DNA of 64,000 nucleotides, taken from positions 1,936,001 through 2,000,000 of the forward strand of contig NZ_CP063397.1 in NCBI RefSeq assembly GCF_021729845.1, given 5' to 3'. Of the stretch, positions 9,059 through 17,459 are shown piece by piece. How positions within the stretch are numbered: the stretch's first letter is position 1; each line of letters begins with the position of its first letter. A model generated the notes under the pieces. That model was not told the origin of the DNA. It worked only from the letters and a program-made list of their open reading frames with translations, and did no database searches. The position numbers and the translations under genes were made by a program. Origin of the DNA: Rhizobium sp. SL42 (GTDB taxonomy: Bacteria; Pseudomonadota; Alphaproteobacteria; Rhizobiales; Rhizobiaceae).

Positions 9059-10189
9059 TTATCGGTCCTTCGGATCAAGCGCATCGCGCAGGCCGTCGCC
9101 AACGAAGTTGAGGGCAAACAGCGTGATGACGAAGAAGATCGCCGGGAAGATCAGGAGCCAGGGCGCACTCTGCATGTTCTTCGTGCCCTCCGAGATCAGC
9201 GTGCCCCAGCTGGCGAGCGGCGCCTGGACGCCGAGGCCGAGGAAGGACAGGAAGCTCTCGGTCAGGATCACCTGCGGCACCACGACGGTGACGAAGACGA
9301 TGACCGGTCCGACCGTGTTCGGGATGATGTGACGGCGGATGATCTGCCAGTCGGTGAGGCCGAGCGCCTGGGCTGCGCCGACGAATTCGCGGCGCTTCAG
9401 GGACAGGGTCTGGCCGCGCACGATGCGGGCCATTTCCAGCCATTGCACCGCGCCGATGACGGCAAAGATCAAGACGATCGAGCGGCCGAAGAACACCACC
9501 AGCACGACGACGAGGAAGACGAAGGGCAGCGAATAGATGATCTCGACGAGACGCATCATCACGTTGTCGACCCGCCCGCCGATATAGCCGGAGGTCGCGC
9601 CATAGATGACGCCGATCCCGAGCGATACCAGCGAGGCGGCAAGGCCGACGGCGATCGAGATCTGGCCGCCGAGCATGACGCGCACCAGAAGGTCGCGGCC
9701 GTTGCTGTCGGTGCCGAAGAGGAAATACTGCTGGTCGACCGAGCCGGTCAGGGTCATCGACAGCTCATCAGCGGAGGTTTCGGCGACGGTGGTGTTCTTG
9801 AATTCGTTGACCCGGTCGAAATAGCGCACGGAGCGCGGATCGATCGGACGTGCCGAGGTCACCTTGGCGGTGAACACGCCACTCTCGATCTCGAAGCTTT
9901 CCAGTGTCAGGCGCGCGCGCTTGGCGGTGCTTTCGGCAACCTCGGCCAGTGTCTGCGGATCCGGCCGTGGCGTCAGGCTCGGCGGGATGGAGACATAGGA
10001 CGGGAAGACCTGGTCATAGCTATGCGGCGAGACGAGCGGGCCGGCAAACGAGAACAGGCAGATCAGCAGCAGCACGACGCAGCCGGCCATGGCCGCCTTG
10101 TTGCGCCGGAAGCGCATCTTGGCCAGCTGCCCGAGGCTGCGGCCTTCGACGACAGGCGCATGAGATGTTGTCGTTGTTGTATCAGTCAT
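9059..10189 (-). CDS. Peptide ABC transporter permease (OppC type)
   Basis: A 376-residue inner-membrane permease. A first helix (residues 35-52) is followed by an unusually long periplasmic segment (about 53-160), then FGTDSNGRDLLVR and the five-helix binding-protein-dependent transport domain with an EAA-type loop. The start at 10189 (MTDTTT) is chosen; it overlaps the end of the upstream permease gene by 8 bp, typical of translational coupling. An alternative start at 10216 would add nine residues and more overlap. It forms the translocation channel with the OppB-type subunit. Confidence 0.92.
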   Translation of the reverse strand: MTDTTTTTSHAPVVEGRSLGQLAKMRFRRNKAAMAGCVVLLLICLFSFAGPLVSPHSYDQVFPSYVSIPPSLTPRPDPQTLAEVAESTAKRARLTLESFEIESGVFTAKVTSARPIDPRSVRYFDRVNEFKNTTVAETSADELSMTLTGSVDQQYFLFGTDSNGRDLLVRVMLGGQISIAVGLAASLVSLGIGVIYGATSGYIGGRVDNVMMRLVEIIYSLPFVFLVVVLVVFFGRSIVLIFAVIGAVQWLEMARIVRGQTLSLKRREFVGAAQALGLTDWQIIRRHIIPNTVGPVIVFVTVVVPQVILTESFLSFLGLGVQAPLASWGTLISEGTKNMQSAPWLLIFPAIFFVITLFALNFVGDGLRDALDPKDR

Positions 10190-11105
10190 GGCGGACCCTC
10201 GGATCGAGCAGGCCATAGGCGATGTCGACCAGCAGGTTGAAGACGATCACGAACAGCGCGACGAGAATGACGGTGCCCATGACCAGAGGATAATCGCGGT
10301 TGAGCGCGCCGAGCACGAAGTAGCGACCGACGCCGGGAATGGTGAAGATGCTTTCGACCACGGCGGAACCGGTGAGCAGGGCGGCGGCGCACGGGGCCAG
10401 ATAAGAGACCACCGGCAGCATGGCACCGCGCAGCGCGTGGGTGATGACCACCACCCGCGACGGCAGGCCATAAGCCTTGGCGGTGCGGATATGGTCGGTA
10501 TGCAGGGCCTCGATCATCGAGCCGCGTGTGAGGCGCGCAAACACGGCGAGCTGCGGAAGCGCAAGCGCCGTCATCGGCAGGATCAGGTTGCGGGCCGAAC
10601 CGTCACCCCAGCCACCGGCCGGCAGCCAGGACAGCATCACGGCAAAGATCAGCGTCAGCACGGGGCCGACGACGAAATTGGGCACGGTGACGCCAACGGT
10701 GGCAAAGGCCATCAGGCCGAAATCGAGCGCGCTGTTCTGGCGAAGGGCGGCAATGGTGCCGAGTGTCACGCCGCCGATCAGGGCGATCAGGATGGCGTAG
10801 AGCCCGAGTTCTACCGAATAGGGCAGGGCCTTGCCGATCAGCTCGGAAACCGTGTTGTCCTTGTAGATGAAACTTGGCCCGAAATCGCCGGTCGCGGCAT
10901 TGCCGAGATAGTTGACATATTGGCGCCACAGCGGCTGGTCGAGCTTGTAGGTGGCCATGATGTTGGCCATGGTTTGCGGCGGAAGCGGGCGTTCGAGATT
11001 GAACGGACCACCCGGCGCAAAACGCATCAGGAAGAACGAGATCGTCACGACGACGAACACCGTGGGCACGGCGCTCAGAAGTCGGCGCAGGACAAATGAG
11101 ATCAT
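10182..11105 (-). CDS. Peptide ABC transporter permease (OppB type)
   Basis: A 307-residue inner-membrane permease with six predicted helices. It shows the family start FVLRRLLSAVPTVFVVVTISFF and a C-terminal transport domain with the EAA-like segment RTAKAYGLPSR and ending ALLDPRVRHD-type residues. The start at 11105 gives the canonical OppB N-terminus; an in-frame start at 11249 would add 48 hydrophilic residues and run into the binding-protein gene. It is second in the operon after the binding protein, with a 59-bp gap, and overlaps the next permease gene by 8 bp. Confidence 0.93.
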   Translation of the reverse strand: MISFVLRRLLSAVPTVFVVVTISFFLMRFAPGGPFNLERPLPPQTMANIMATYKLDQPLWRQYVNYLGNAATGDFGPSFIYKDNTVSELIGKALPYSVELGLYAILIALIGGVTLGTIAALRQNSALDFGLMAFATVGVTVPNFVVGPVLTLIFAVMLSWLPAGGWGDGSARNLILPMTALALPQLAVFARLTRGSMIEALHTDHIRTAKAYGLPSRVVVITHALRGAMLPVVSYLAPCAAALLTGSAVVESIFTIPGVGRYFVLGALNRDYPLVMGTVILVALFVIVFNLLVDIAYGLLDPRVRHD

Positions 11106-11164
11106 GGTGAAAAAAGATGACGCGCGACAGCCATCATGCTGCCGCGCGTCATTCCCTATGTTCG

Positions 11165-12760
11165 TTATTCGGAAACGCTGAGGAACTTCGACAGGTGTTC
11201 GTTCACCGGATTGTCGCCCCAGCCCGAAACGCGCGAGGAAACCAGCCACAGGTTGGCGGTGTTCATCAGCGGCGCAATCGGCTGATCGTTCATCAGAACG
11301 CCTTCAGCCTTCTTCAGCTCGTCCATGCGCTTGGCCGGATCGGCTTCCTCGTAGGACTTCTTCATCAGCGCATCGAATTCCTCGTTCTTGTACTTGCCGT
11401 AGTTGAACGTGGTGTTGGTGCTGACGTTGAGGGCGAGGAAGTTTTCCGGATCGGCGTAGTCGGCGTTCCAGCCGGCGCGCGCCACGTTGAACTTGCCGCC
11501 TTCCTGCAGGTATGCGTAGTGCGAGGCCACGTCGAGATTGACCAGCGACACCTTGGCGCCAAAGGTGTTCTTCCACATGTCGGCGACGGCGGTTGCGACG
11601 CGTTCGTGGTTGGCGTTGGTGTTGTAGCGGATCTCGATTTCCAGCGGCTTGCCGCCTTCACCGTAACCGGCAGCCTTCATCAGCTCGACAGCCTTGTCTT
11701 CGCGGTCGATCTGCGACAGCGTCGCGAAGTCCGGCTGCGGACCCTGGCCATAACCTTCGAGGCCCGGCGGTACGAGGTTGTAGGCTGGAAGCTGGGCGCC
11801 GGCATAGATTTCCTGGGCCAGGAAGTCGCGGTCGACAGCCATCGAAAGCGCCCGGCGCACATTGACGTCGTTATAAGGCGGCTCGCGGTTGTCGAAGACG
11901 TAGTAGTAGGTGGCGAGACCCGGCGTCACGTGCACCTGGTCGTTATAACTTTCGCGCAGGCGCTTGATCTGGTCTGCCGAGAAATTGTAGACGAGGTCGA
12001 GTTCCTTGGCTTCGAAGCGGCGAACCGAAGCGGCATCGTCGTCGATCGGGTAGAAGATCACCTTGTCGAGCTTGACGTTGGCCGCATCCCAGTACTTTTC
12101 GTTCTTCACCACGGTCAGCGTGTCGTTCGGGACATGTGCCTGAAGCAGGAAGGCGCCATTGGTGACCATGTTGCCCGGCTTGACGAACTGGTCGCCGAAC
12201 TTCTCGAAATTGGCCTTGCTGATCGGCAGCGCGGTATAGTGCGCGAGCAGCTGCAGGAAGAACGGGGTCGGGCGCTCAAGCGTGATCTCGACGGTCTTGG
12301 CGTCGATCGCCTTGATGCCCAGCTGGTCGATCGGCACTTCGCCCTTGTTGGCCTTTTCGGCGTTCTTGATCGGATAAAGGATGTTGGCGTATTCAGCGGC
12401 GGTCTTGGGATCTTCGAGGCGGCGCATTGCAAAGACGAAGTCTTCAGCCGTGACCGGCGAGCCATCCGACCAGTTTGCATTTTCGCGGATCTTGAAGGTG
12501 TAGACCGTGCCGTCGTCGGACACCGTCCAGCTTTCGGCCGTGCCCGGAATGATCTCGCCCTTGGCGTCGAAAATCGTCAGGCCTTCGAACAGGTCGCGGA
12601 CGACGAAGCCTTCGATGTCGATCGAAATATGGGCATAGTCGAGTGTCTGCGGTTCGCCGGCATTGCCGCGATGCAGGACGGCTTCGGCAAATGCCGGAGC
12701 TGCACCCATGAGCATGGTACCGAACAGCAGTGAGGTCGCCAATTTTTGAATTTTTGTCAT
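11165..12760 (-). CDS. Peptide ABC transporter substrate-binding protein (OppA type)
   Basis: A 531-residue periplasmic binding protein of SBP family 5. A cleavable signal peptide (KIQKLATSLLFGTMLMGAAPAFA, cleaved after AFA near residue 25) precedes the mature domain. Family features include RGNAGEPQTLDYA near the mature N-terminus and the DGSPVTAEDFVFAMRR segment. The start at 12760 has the ribosome-binding site GGGGAG 8 bp upstream. It is the first gene of oppA-oppB-oppC-oppDF, transcribed leftwards. Its leader region carries a palindrome at 12919-12933 that may be an operator. OppA-type sequence suggests oligopeptide cargo; this is inferred from similarity. Confidence 0.92.
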   Translation of the reverse strand: MTKIQKLATSLLFGTMLMGAAPAFAEAVLHRGNAGEPQTLDYAHISIDIEGFVVRDLFEGLTIFDAKGEIIPGTAESWTVSDDGTVYTFKIRENANWSDGSPVTAEDFVFAMRRLEDPKTAAEYANILYPIKNAEKANKGEVPIDQLGIKAIDAKTVEITLERPTPFFLQLLAHYTALPISKANFEKFGDQFVKPGNMVTNGAFLLQAHVPNDTLTVVKNEKYWDAANVKLDKVIFYPIDDDAASVRRFEAKELDLVYNFSADQIKRLRESYNDQVHVTPGLATYYYVFDNREPPYNDVNVRRALSMAVDRDFLAQEIYAGAQLPAYNLVPPGLEGYGQGPQPDFATLSQIDREDKAVELMKAAGYGEGGKPLEIEIRYNTNANHERVATAVADMWKNTFGAKVSLVNLDVASHYAYLQEGGKFNVARAGWNADYADPENFLALNVSTNTTFNYGKYKNEEFDALMKKSYEEADPAKRMDELKKAEGVLMNDQPIAPLMNTANLWLVSSRVSGWGDNPVNEHLSKFLSVSE

Positions 12761-12903
12761 TTTGTTCTCCCCTTTCAGGCGTGATGGAAGGCCGAAACAG
12801 ACGAGAAAAAGACATGAAATACAAGAGGCCAAATTTAGTGCACGCGCCGGAATTGATCGAAGTCGGTGCAAACGCACGATTTCAAACGGAAATTTGATTC
12901 TGG

Positions 12904-12933
12904 CGCAATCAATGCAAAGATTGCGTCGCAATC
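12904..12933. promoter_or_regulatory. Repeated CGCAATC boxes upstream of oppA
   Basis: GATTGCG-T-CGCAATC (12919-12933) is a 15-bp palindrome with 7-bp perfect arms. A third copy of the half-site, CGCAATC, lies at 12904-12910 in direct orientation, one helical turn plus a few bases away. The array is about 145-175 bp upstream of the oppA start and just past the puuA-like stop. It looks like a binding site for a dimeric regulator; which one is unknown. Confidence 0.35.
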
Positions 12934-12978
12934 ACGACATTTTTAGTTGTCCGATAAAATTGGTATTGTTGATATCTG

Positions 12979-14337
12979 CTAGAGCCGCGCGAGATATGTC
13001 TGATAGTCGAAGCTGGAAACGGTGCGCAGATAGGCAATTGCCTCCTTGCGCTTCGTGTCGCCATAGAGCTTCTGGTAACCCGCACCGAAGACGTCGGCGA
13101 TGAACGGCGAATGGCGGAAACGATCGACCGCGGTCAGGAAATCATGCGTCAGCATGGCCGGATTTTCCGGTGCGCTGGTCGGCGTGGTGACCGGGCCGGG
13201 ATCGAGATCCTCGTCGAGGCCGAGCAGCATGCCGCCGAGAATGGCGGCGAGCAGCAGATGCGGATTGGCGTCGGCGCCGGCAACGCGGTGTTCGACACGG
13301 GCGGCAGGGCCATCCTTGTCTGGAATGCGCACGGCGGTGCCGCGATTGCCGAAGCCCCAGTCGACCTTGTCGGGCGCAAACGAACCCGGCTGGAAGCGGC
13401 GATAGGAATTGGCCAGCGGCGCAAAGATCAGCTGGGCGTCCTGCATGGTCTTCAGCATGCCAGCCGTCACCGAGCGCAGCTTCACCGGATCGCCGCCCTT
13501 GGCGTCAAGGATATTCCGGCCGTCCCTGTCGATGATCGAGGCGTGCACATGCAGGCCGGATCCGGCCTGGTCGCCATAGGGCTTGGCCATGCAGGTCGAG
13601 CGCAGGCCGAGGCGACGGGCGGCGAAATCGACGACGCGCTTCAGGTAGATGCAGTCGTCGGCTGCGGCCAGCGCGTCGGGCTTGTGCAGCAGGTTGACCT
13701 CGAACTGGCCCGGGCCGAATTCGGCGGTCGTCGCATCGGCCGGCAGGCCCATGTCGTCGCAGTAACGGCGGATGATCGAAAGATAGTCCTCCATCGCCGC
13801 CGTCGCGCTCATGTCATAGAGCTGGAAGCCGTTCGGCTCGCCGCGATAGGTCAGCGCCTTCGGCGGCGTCGGCTTGCCGGTTTCGCGCCAGTCGTCTTCG
13901 ATGACATAGAATTCGAGTTCGGTGGCGACCACCGGCGTCAGGCCGCGCTCCTCGTAGCGTTTCAGCACCTTGGCGAGGATGGCGCGCGGGCAGATGAAAT
14001 GCGGCTCGCCCTCCAGCGTGTGCATGGTGGCAAGCACCTGCTTGGAGCCCGCCGGTCCCCAGGGCAGGGAGGTGAGCGATGTCTTGTCCGGCACGCAGAT
14101 GCCGTCAGGGTCGCCAAGCGTCAGCGACAGGCCGGTAATGTCGTCATTGTCGTCGCCCCAGATGTCGAGCGATTGGGTCGAGGCCGGCAGCCGCACGGTA
14201 TTCTTCCAGACCTTCTCCTCGGCGCCGATCGGGATCATCTTGCCGCGCAGGTCGCCATTCATGCCGACAAGCAGCACTTCGATGCGTGCGGAAGCATCAG
14301 GTGTATTCAGGTCGGCGGCCTCGGTCTGTGCGGTCAT
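12979..14337 (-). CDS. puuA: Glutamine synthetase family protein, probable gamma-glutamylputrescine synthetase
   Basis: A 452-residue enzyme with the glutamine synthetase fold: an N-terminal beta-grasp (about 17-110) and a catalytic domain with the ATP/metal residues ELEFYVIE, EFGPGQFEVN, GSGLHVHASI and the RVEHRVAGADANP region. It lacks the adenylylation-loop sequence and length of true GlnA (about 470 residues), and the FGPGQFE/HVHASI forms are those of the PuuA/GlnT branch that joins glutamate to putrescine or other amines. It is divergent from a class III aminotransferase that uses similar amines, supporting a role in polyamine breakdown. It could act on ethanolamine or another amine; the substrate is inferred. 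Confidence 0.85.
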   Translation of the reverse strand: MTAQTEAADLNTPDASARIEVLLVGMNGDLRGKMIPIGAEEKVWKNTVRLPASTQSLDIWGDDNDDITGLSLTLGDPDGICVPDKTSLTSLPWGPAGSKQVLATMHTLEGEPHFICPRAILAKVLKRYEERGLTPVVATELEFYVIEDDWRETGKPTPPKALTYRGEPNGFQLYDMSATAAMEDYLSIIRRYCDDMGLPADATTAEFGPGQFEVNLLHKPDALAAADDCIYLKRVVDFAARRLGLRSTCMAKPYGDQAGSGLHVHASIIDRDGRNILDAKGGDPVKLRSVTAGMLKTMQDAQLIFAPLANSYRRFQPGSFAPDKVDWGFGNRGTAVRIPDKDGPAARVEHRVAGADANPHLLLAAILGGMLLGLDEDLDPGPVTTPTSAPENPAMLTHDFLTAVDRFRHSPFIADVFGAGYQKLYGDTKRKEAIAYLRTVSSFDYQTYLARL

Positions 14338-14387
14338 GCGGAAGGACTTTCATGGGCTCGATGGGCACGTTTCTGGCTGAAGGAACG

Positions 14388-14402
14388 AGGCACGCGGTGC
14401 CT
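14388..14402. promoter_or_regulatory. Palindrome in the divergent polyamine-gene promoter region
   Basis: AGGCAC-GCG-GTGCCT gives 6-bp perfect arms around a 3-bp centre, between the starts of the divergent GS-like gene (14337) and the aminotransferase gene (14534). It is a weak candidate for a shared operator. Confidence 0.25.
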
Positions 14403-14533
14403 TGCCAAACGCGTTTTGGAAGGTCATGTTCGTAGCCGATAAAGTTCCGCCTTTCAATGCGGAGGCAGGCGCCAGACCGGACCAAGATTGGCCGGGCGAG
14501 CGGTCCCATCGCCTCCGGCAAGGATCAGAAACC

Positions 14534-15907
14534 ATGAACAAGATTGCCTCCACCGCTTCCAATCTCGGTGCCATTGATGCCGCCCACCACCTGCATCCCT
14601 TCTCCAACATGAAGAAGCTGAATGCCGAAGGCACCAAGATCATCAACCGTGCGGATGGTGTGCATATCTGGGATTCCACCGGCAAGAAGTATCTCGACGC
14701 CTTTGCCGGCCTCTGGTGTGTCAATGTCGGCTACGGCCGCAAGTCGATCGCCGACGCGGCTTATGCGCAGATGCAGGAGCTTCCCTATTACAACACCTTC
14801 TTCGGCACGACGACGCCACCGACAACGCTGCTGGCTCAGAAGGTGGCGGAAAAGGCCGGTCCGACGCTCAACCACGTCTTTTTCTCCAATTCCGGCTCTG
14901 AAGCCTCCGATACCTGGTTCCGCATCGTGCGCGTCTACTGGAAAGCGCTTGGGCACGAGACCAAGACGCAGGTCATCGCCCGCAAGAATGGCTATCACGG
15001 CTCGACCGTTGCCGGCGCTTCGCTCGGCGGCATGAAGTGGATGCACGAACAGGGCAACCTGCCGATCGAGGGTATCCATCATATCAACCAGCCCTATTGG
15101 TATGCCGAGGGCGGCGACATGACGCCGGAGGACTTCGGCCTGAAGGTGGCGCGGGAGCTGGAAGACAAGATCATCGAACTGGGCGAGGAGAATGTCGCGG
15201 CCTTCGTGGCCGAGCCGATCCAGGGAGCCGGCGGCGTCATCGTTCCGCCGTCGACCTATTGGCCGGAGATCAAGCGCATCTGCGCCAAGTACAAGATCCT
15301 GCTGGTGGCGGATGAAGTCATCTGCGGTTTCGGCCGTCTCGGCACATGGTTCGGCCATCAATATTTCGGCTTCGAGCCGGATCTGGCCCCGATCGCCAAG
15401 GGCCTGTCGTCCGGCTATTTGCCGATCGGCGGCGTGCTGGTCTCCGACCGCGTCGCCCAGGTGATGATGGACGAGGTCGGCGATTTTTATCACGGCTATA
15501 CCTATTCGGGGCATCCGGTGGCGGCAGCCGCAGCGCTTGAGAATATCCGCATCATCGAGGAGGAGGGGCTGGTCGAGCGCGTGCGTGACGATATCGGTCC
15601 CTATCTTGCCGAGGCTCTGGCTTCGCTTGCCGACCACGACATGGTCGGTGAGGCGGTCAGTGTCGGACTGATGGGCGCCGTGCAGATTACCGCCGACAAG
15701 GCCACCCGCCAGCGTTTCAAGAAACCCGATGATACCGGCGCGTCTGTCCGCAACCAGTGTGTCAATGCCGGCGTGGTGTTGCGCGCCACCGGGGACCGCA
15801 TGCTGTTTTCGCCGCCACTGATCATCTCTCGCTCCGAGGTCGACCAGGCGGTCGGAGCCCTGCGCGACGGGCTGGACTGGCTGAAGGACAATCGCGGCGA
15901 GGGATGA
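14534..15907 (+). CDS. Class III PLP aminotransferase, probable putrescine/omega-amino acid:pyruvate type
   Basis: A 457-residue cytosolic enzyme of the fold-type I class III family. Visible marks are HLHPFSNMKKL at the N-terminus (typical of the SpuC/omega-aminotransferase branch), NSGSEASDTWFR, the NGYHGSTVAGASLGG segment, DEVICGFGRLG and PIAKGLSSGYLPIGG with the PLP-binding lysine. The start at 14534 is preceded by AAGGATC and an in-frame extension from 14402 has no family likeness. Placed head-to-head with the GS-like gene, it probably removes amino groups from polyamines or their gamma-glutamyl products. Beta-alanine or other omega-amino acids are alternatives. Confidence 0.88.
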   Translation: MNKIASTASNLGAIDAAHHLHPFSNMKKLNAEGTKIINRADGVHIWDSTGKKYLDAFAGLWCVNVGYGRKSIADAAYAQMQELPYYNTFFGTTTPPTTLLAQKVAEKAGPTLNHVFFSNSGSEASDTWFRIVRVYWKALGHETKTQVIARKNGYHGSTVAGASLGGMKWMHEQGNLPIEGIHHINQPYWYAEGGDMTPEDFGLKVARELEDKIIELGEENVAAFVAEPIQGAGGVIVPPSTYWPEIKRICAKYKILLVADEVICGFGRLGTWFGHQYFGFEPDLAPIAKGLSSGYLPIGGVLVSDRVAQVMMDEVGDFYHGYTYSGHPVAAAAALENIRIIEEEGLVERVRDDIGPYLAEALASLADHDMVGEAVSVGLMGAVQITADKATRQRFKKPDDTGASVRNQCVNAGVVLRATGDRMLFSPPLIISRSEVDQAVGALRDGLDWLKDNRGEG

Positions 15908-15948
15908 GGCGTTCATTGGTGCTGCCGCGGGAGAAATTCTCAGTGGCG

Positions 15949-15969
15949 TGATAGGCTTCGATCCTATCA
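15949..15969. promoter_or_regulatory. Probable autoregulatory operator of the toxin-antitoxin pair
   Basis: TGATAGG (15949-15955) and CCTATCA (15963-15969) are 7-bp perfect arms around a 7-bp centre, ending 12 bp before the antitoxin start. Ribbon-helix-helix antitoxins typically repress their own operon from such a site. Confidence 0.5.
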
Positions 15970-15981
15970 TTTGGAGCACTC

Positions 15982-16194
15982 ATGCGCACCTTGGTCGATA
16001 TTCCGGAAACACAAATAGAAGCCCTGGACAAGCTTGCTGCCCAGAAGCAGGTCTCCCGTGCTGATCTCATCAGGGAGGCTGTGGGCGATTTGCTGGATCG
16101 GCAGAAAGACGATGCTGTCCGCAACGGTTTCGGGCTTTGGGGCAATACGGAGGATGGGCTGTCGATACAGCGCCGACTTCGCTCCGAATGGTGA
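15982..16194 (+). CDS. Ribbon-helix-helix (CopG/MetJ-type) antitoxin
   Basis: A 70-residue protein. The N-terminal 45 residues (RTLVDIPETQIEALDKLA then SRADLIREAVGDLL) fit the beta-alpha-alpha ribbon-helix-helix DNA-binding fold. The C-terminal tail ending in RRLRSEW is the part that in this family wraps the toxin. The gene overlaps the PIN toxin start by 7 bp (ATG at 16188, stop at 16192-16194), the classic antitoxin-first operon. A palindrome just upstream is the probable autoregulation site. It is presumably functional as a repressor even though the partner toxin frame is broken. Confidence 0.88.
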   Translation: MRTLVDIPETQIEALDKLAAQKQVSRADLIREAVGDLLDRQKDDAVRNGFGLWGNTEDGLSIQRRLRSEW

Positions 16195-16554
16195 AAGTCC
16201 TTTTCGATACCAATATCGTAATTGATATCCTCAACGGCTTCCCTGAGGCGTTGGAGGTCGTGAATACTTATCCAGAGCCGGCGATCAGCATAATCACCTG
16301 GATCGAGGTCATGGTCGGGGCTCCGGCAAGTTTTGGCGACGCCACACGCGCATTTCTCAAAGGTTTCGACGTGATTGGTTTGTCGCAGGATGTTGCTGAC
16401 GAGGCGGTTACGGTGCGGCAAAACCATCGGCTGAAACTACCCCGATGCCATGATATGGGCATCGGCAAGGGCGAATGGTCTCTTGTTGTTAACTCGTGAT
16501 ACCAAGGGCTTTCCGCGTCAGCATCTCGACATCAGAGTGCCATATGAACTCTGA
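16188..16554 (+). pseudogene. PIN-domain toxin (VapC-like), frameshifted
   Basis: The first 85 codons encode a normal PIN ribonuclease start (VKVLFDTNIVIDILNG with the first acidic residue in LFDTN, then ITWIEVM with the second). After Pro85 a run of four C (16440-16443) shifts the frame. Read as is, the protein ends at 16499 without the late acidic residue. Skipping one C restores LPDAMIWASARANGLLLLTR, the conserved PIN C-terminus, to a stop at 16552-16554. So the predicted product lacks its catalytic Asp86 and C-terminal strand. Either the toxin is inactivated or the extra C is a sequencing or phase-variation event. The antitoxin gene upstream is intact. Confidence 0.85.
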
Positions 16555-16559
16555 TGTCG
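16527..16559 (+). terminator. Hairpin ending the toxin-antitoxin operon
   Basis: CGACATCAGAG (16527-16537) and CTCTGATGTCG (16549-16559) form an 11-bp perfect stem with an 11-nt loop. It overlaps the restored toxin stop codon and sits between two convergent genes. No U-tract follows on the plus strand. Confidence 0.55.
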
Positions 16560-16574
16560 AACTAGGCAGGTCCA

Positions 16575-17351
16575 TCACGGCATGAACTGACCGCCGTTCA
16601 CGTCGATTGTCTGGCCGGTGATGTAGCCCGACAGCATGTCCGAGGCGAGGAAGAGATAGGCGCCGACGCAATCGTCGGACGTGCCCGCCCGTTTCAGCGG
16701 TACGGCAGATGCCACCTGCTCGGCCTGGCCGGGCAGCGCATAGTTGTCCTGGAACGGGGTTGCGATGAAGCCCGGCGCCACGGCATTGACGCGTATGCCG
16801 TATTTGCCGAATTCCAGCGCCATGCCCTTGGTGACCGCGCCGACAAAGGCCTTGGACGAGCCATAGACGCCTGACCCGGCGGTGCCGCCGGTTCGAGCCG
16901 CAACCGAAGTGGTGTTGATGATGAAGCCGCCGTGTTTCTTCAGGTGCGGCAGTGCGGAATGGCTGGTCGAGATGACCGAGCGGGCATTGACGTCCATCAC
17001 CCTGTCGTAGTGCGCGTCCGTCATGTCCTCATAGGCCACGCGGGCAATCATGCTGCCGGCATTGTTGACCAGGCCGTCGAGCCGGCCAAACGCCTGTGCC
17101 ACCTGGTCGACCGCCGTCGCCATCTCGGCAGAGTTCGTCGCATCGGCCTTGATGGCAATGACCTTGCCGCCGGACGCCGTGATTTCGCCGGCGATCGCTT
17201 CTGCAGCCTCGGCCTTGGAATTGTAGTGCAGGCCGACCAGAGCCCCCTGGGCGGCAAAGGCGCGTGCCAGCGCTGCACCGATACCACTCGAGGCACCGGT
17301 GATAAGCACGGCTTTGCCGGAAATGTCTGGAATGGTGAGGTGATCGGTCAT
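16575..17351 (-). CDS. SDR-family NAD(P)-dependent oxidoreductase
   Basis: A 258-residue cytosolic classical short-chain dehydrogenase/reductase with the cofactor motif TGASSGIG (residues 18-25), NNAGS, the catalytic Ser of NTTSVAA and YGSSK (Tyr and Lys). The C-terminus GYITGQTIDVNGGQFMP is typical of 3-oxoacyl-ACP reductase-like members. The substrate is unknown: sugars, steroids and acyl thioesters are all possible in this family. It is a single gene, convergent with the toxin-antitoxin operon. Confidence 0.92.
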   Translation of the reverse strand: MTDHLTIPDISGKAVLITGASSGIGAALARAFAAQGALVGLHYNSKAEAAEAIAGEITASGGKVIAIKADATNSAEMATAVDQVAQAFGRLDGLVNNAGSMIARVAYEDMTDAHYDRVMDVNARSVISTSHSALPHLKKHGGFIINTTSVAARTGGTAGSGVYGSSKAFVGAVTKGMALEFGKYGIRVNAVAPGFIATPFQDNYALPGQAEQVASAVPLKRAGTSDDCVGAYLFLASDMLSGYITGQTIDVNGGQFMP

Positions 17352-17459
17352 GCGGCAATCCTTTTGTTGCCGGACAAGCTTAGACCGGTCATGCCGTCAC
17401 TTGGCAAGACCGGTCTGAAGAATATCCGTTCCCCGCTGCGCGCAGCGGAGGATCTTGTC

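Noticed and set aside
7599..9332. A 577-codon frame opposite to the opp ATPase gene
   Set aside because: It is rich in Arg, His and Asp as expected from reverse reading of a high-GC gene; the sense strand has two perfect ABC domains.
16137..16499. The unshifted PIN frame as a normal full-length toxin
   Set aside because: The last 14 residues do not fit the family, whereas the frame reached by removing one C fits it fully.
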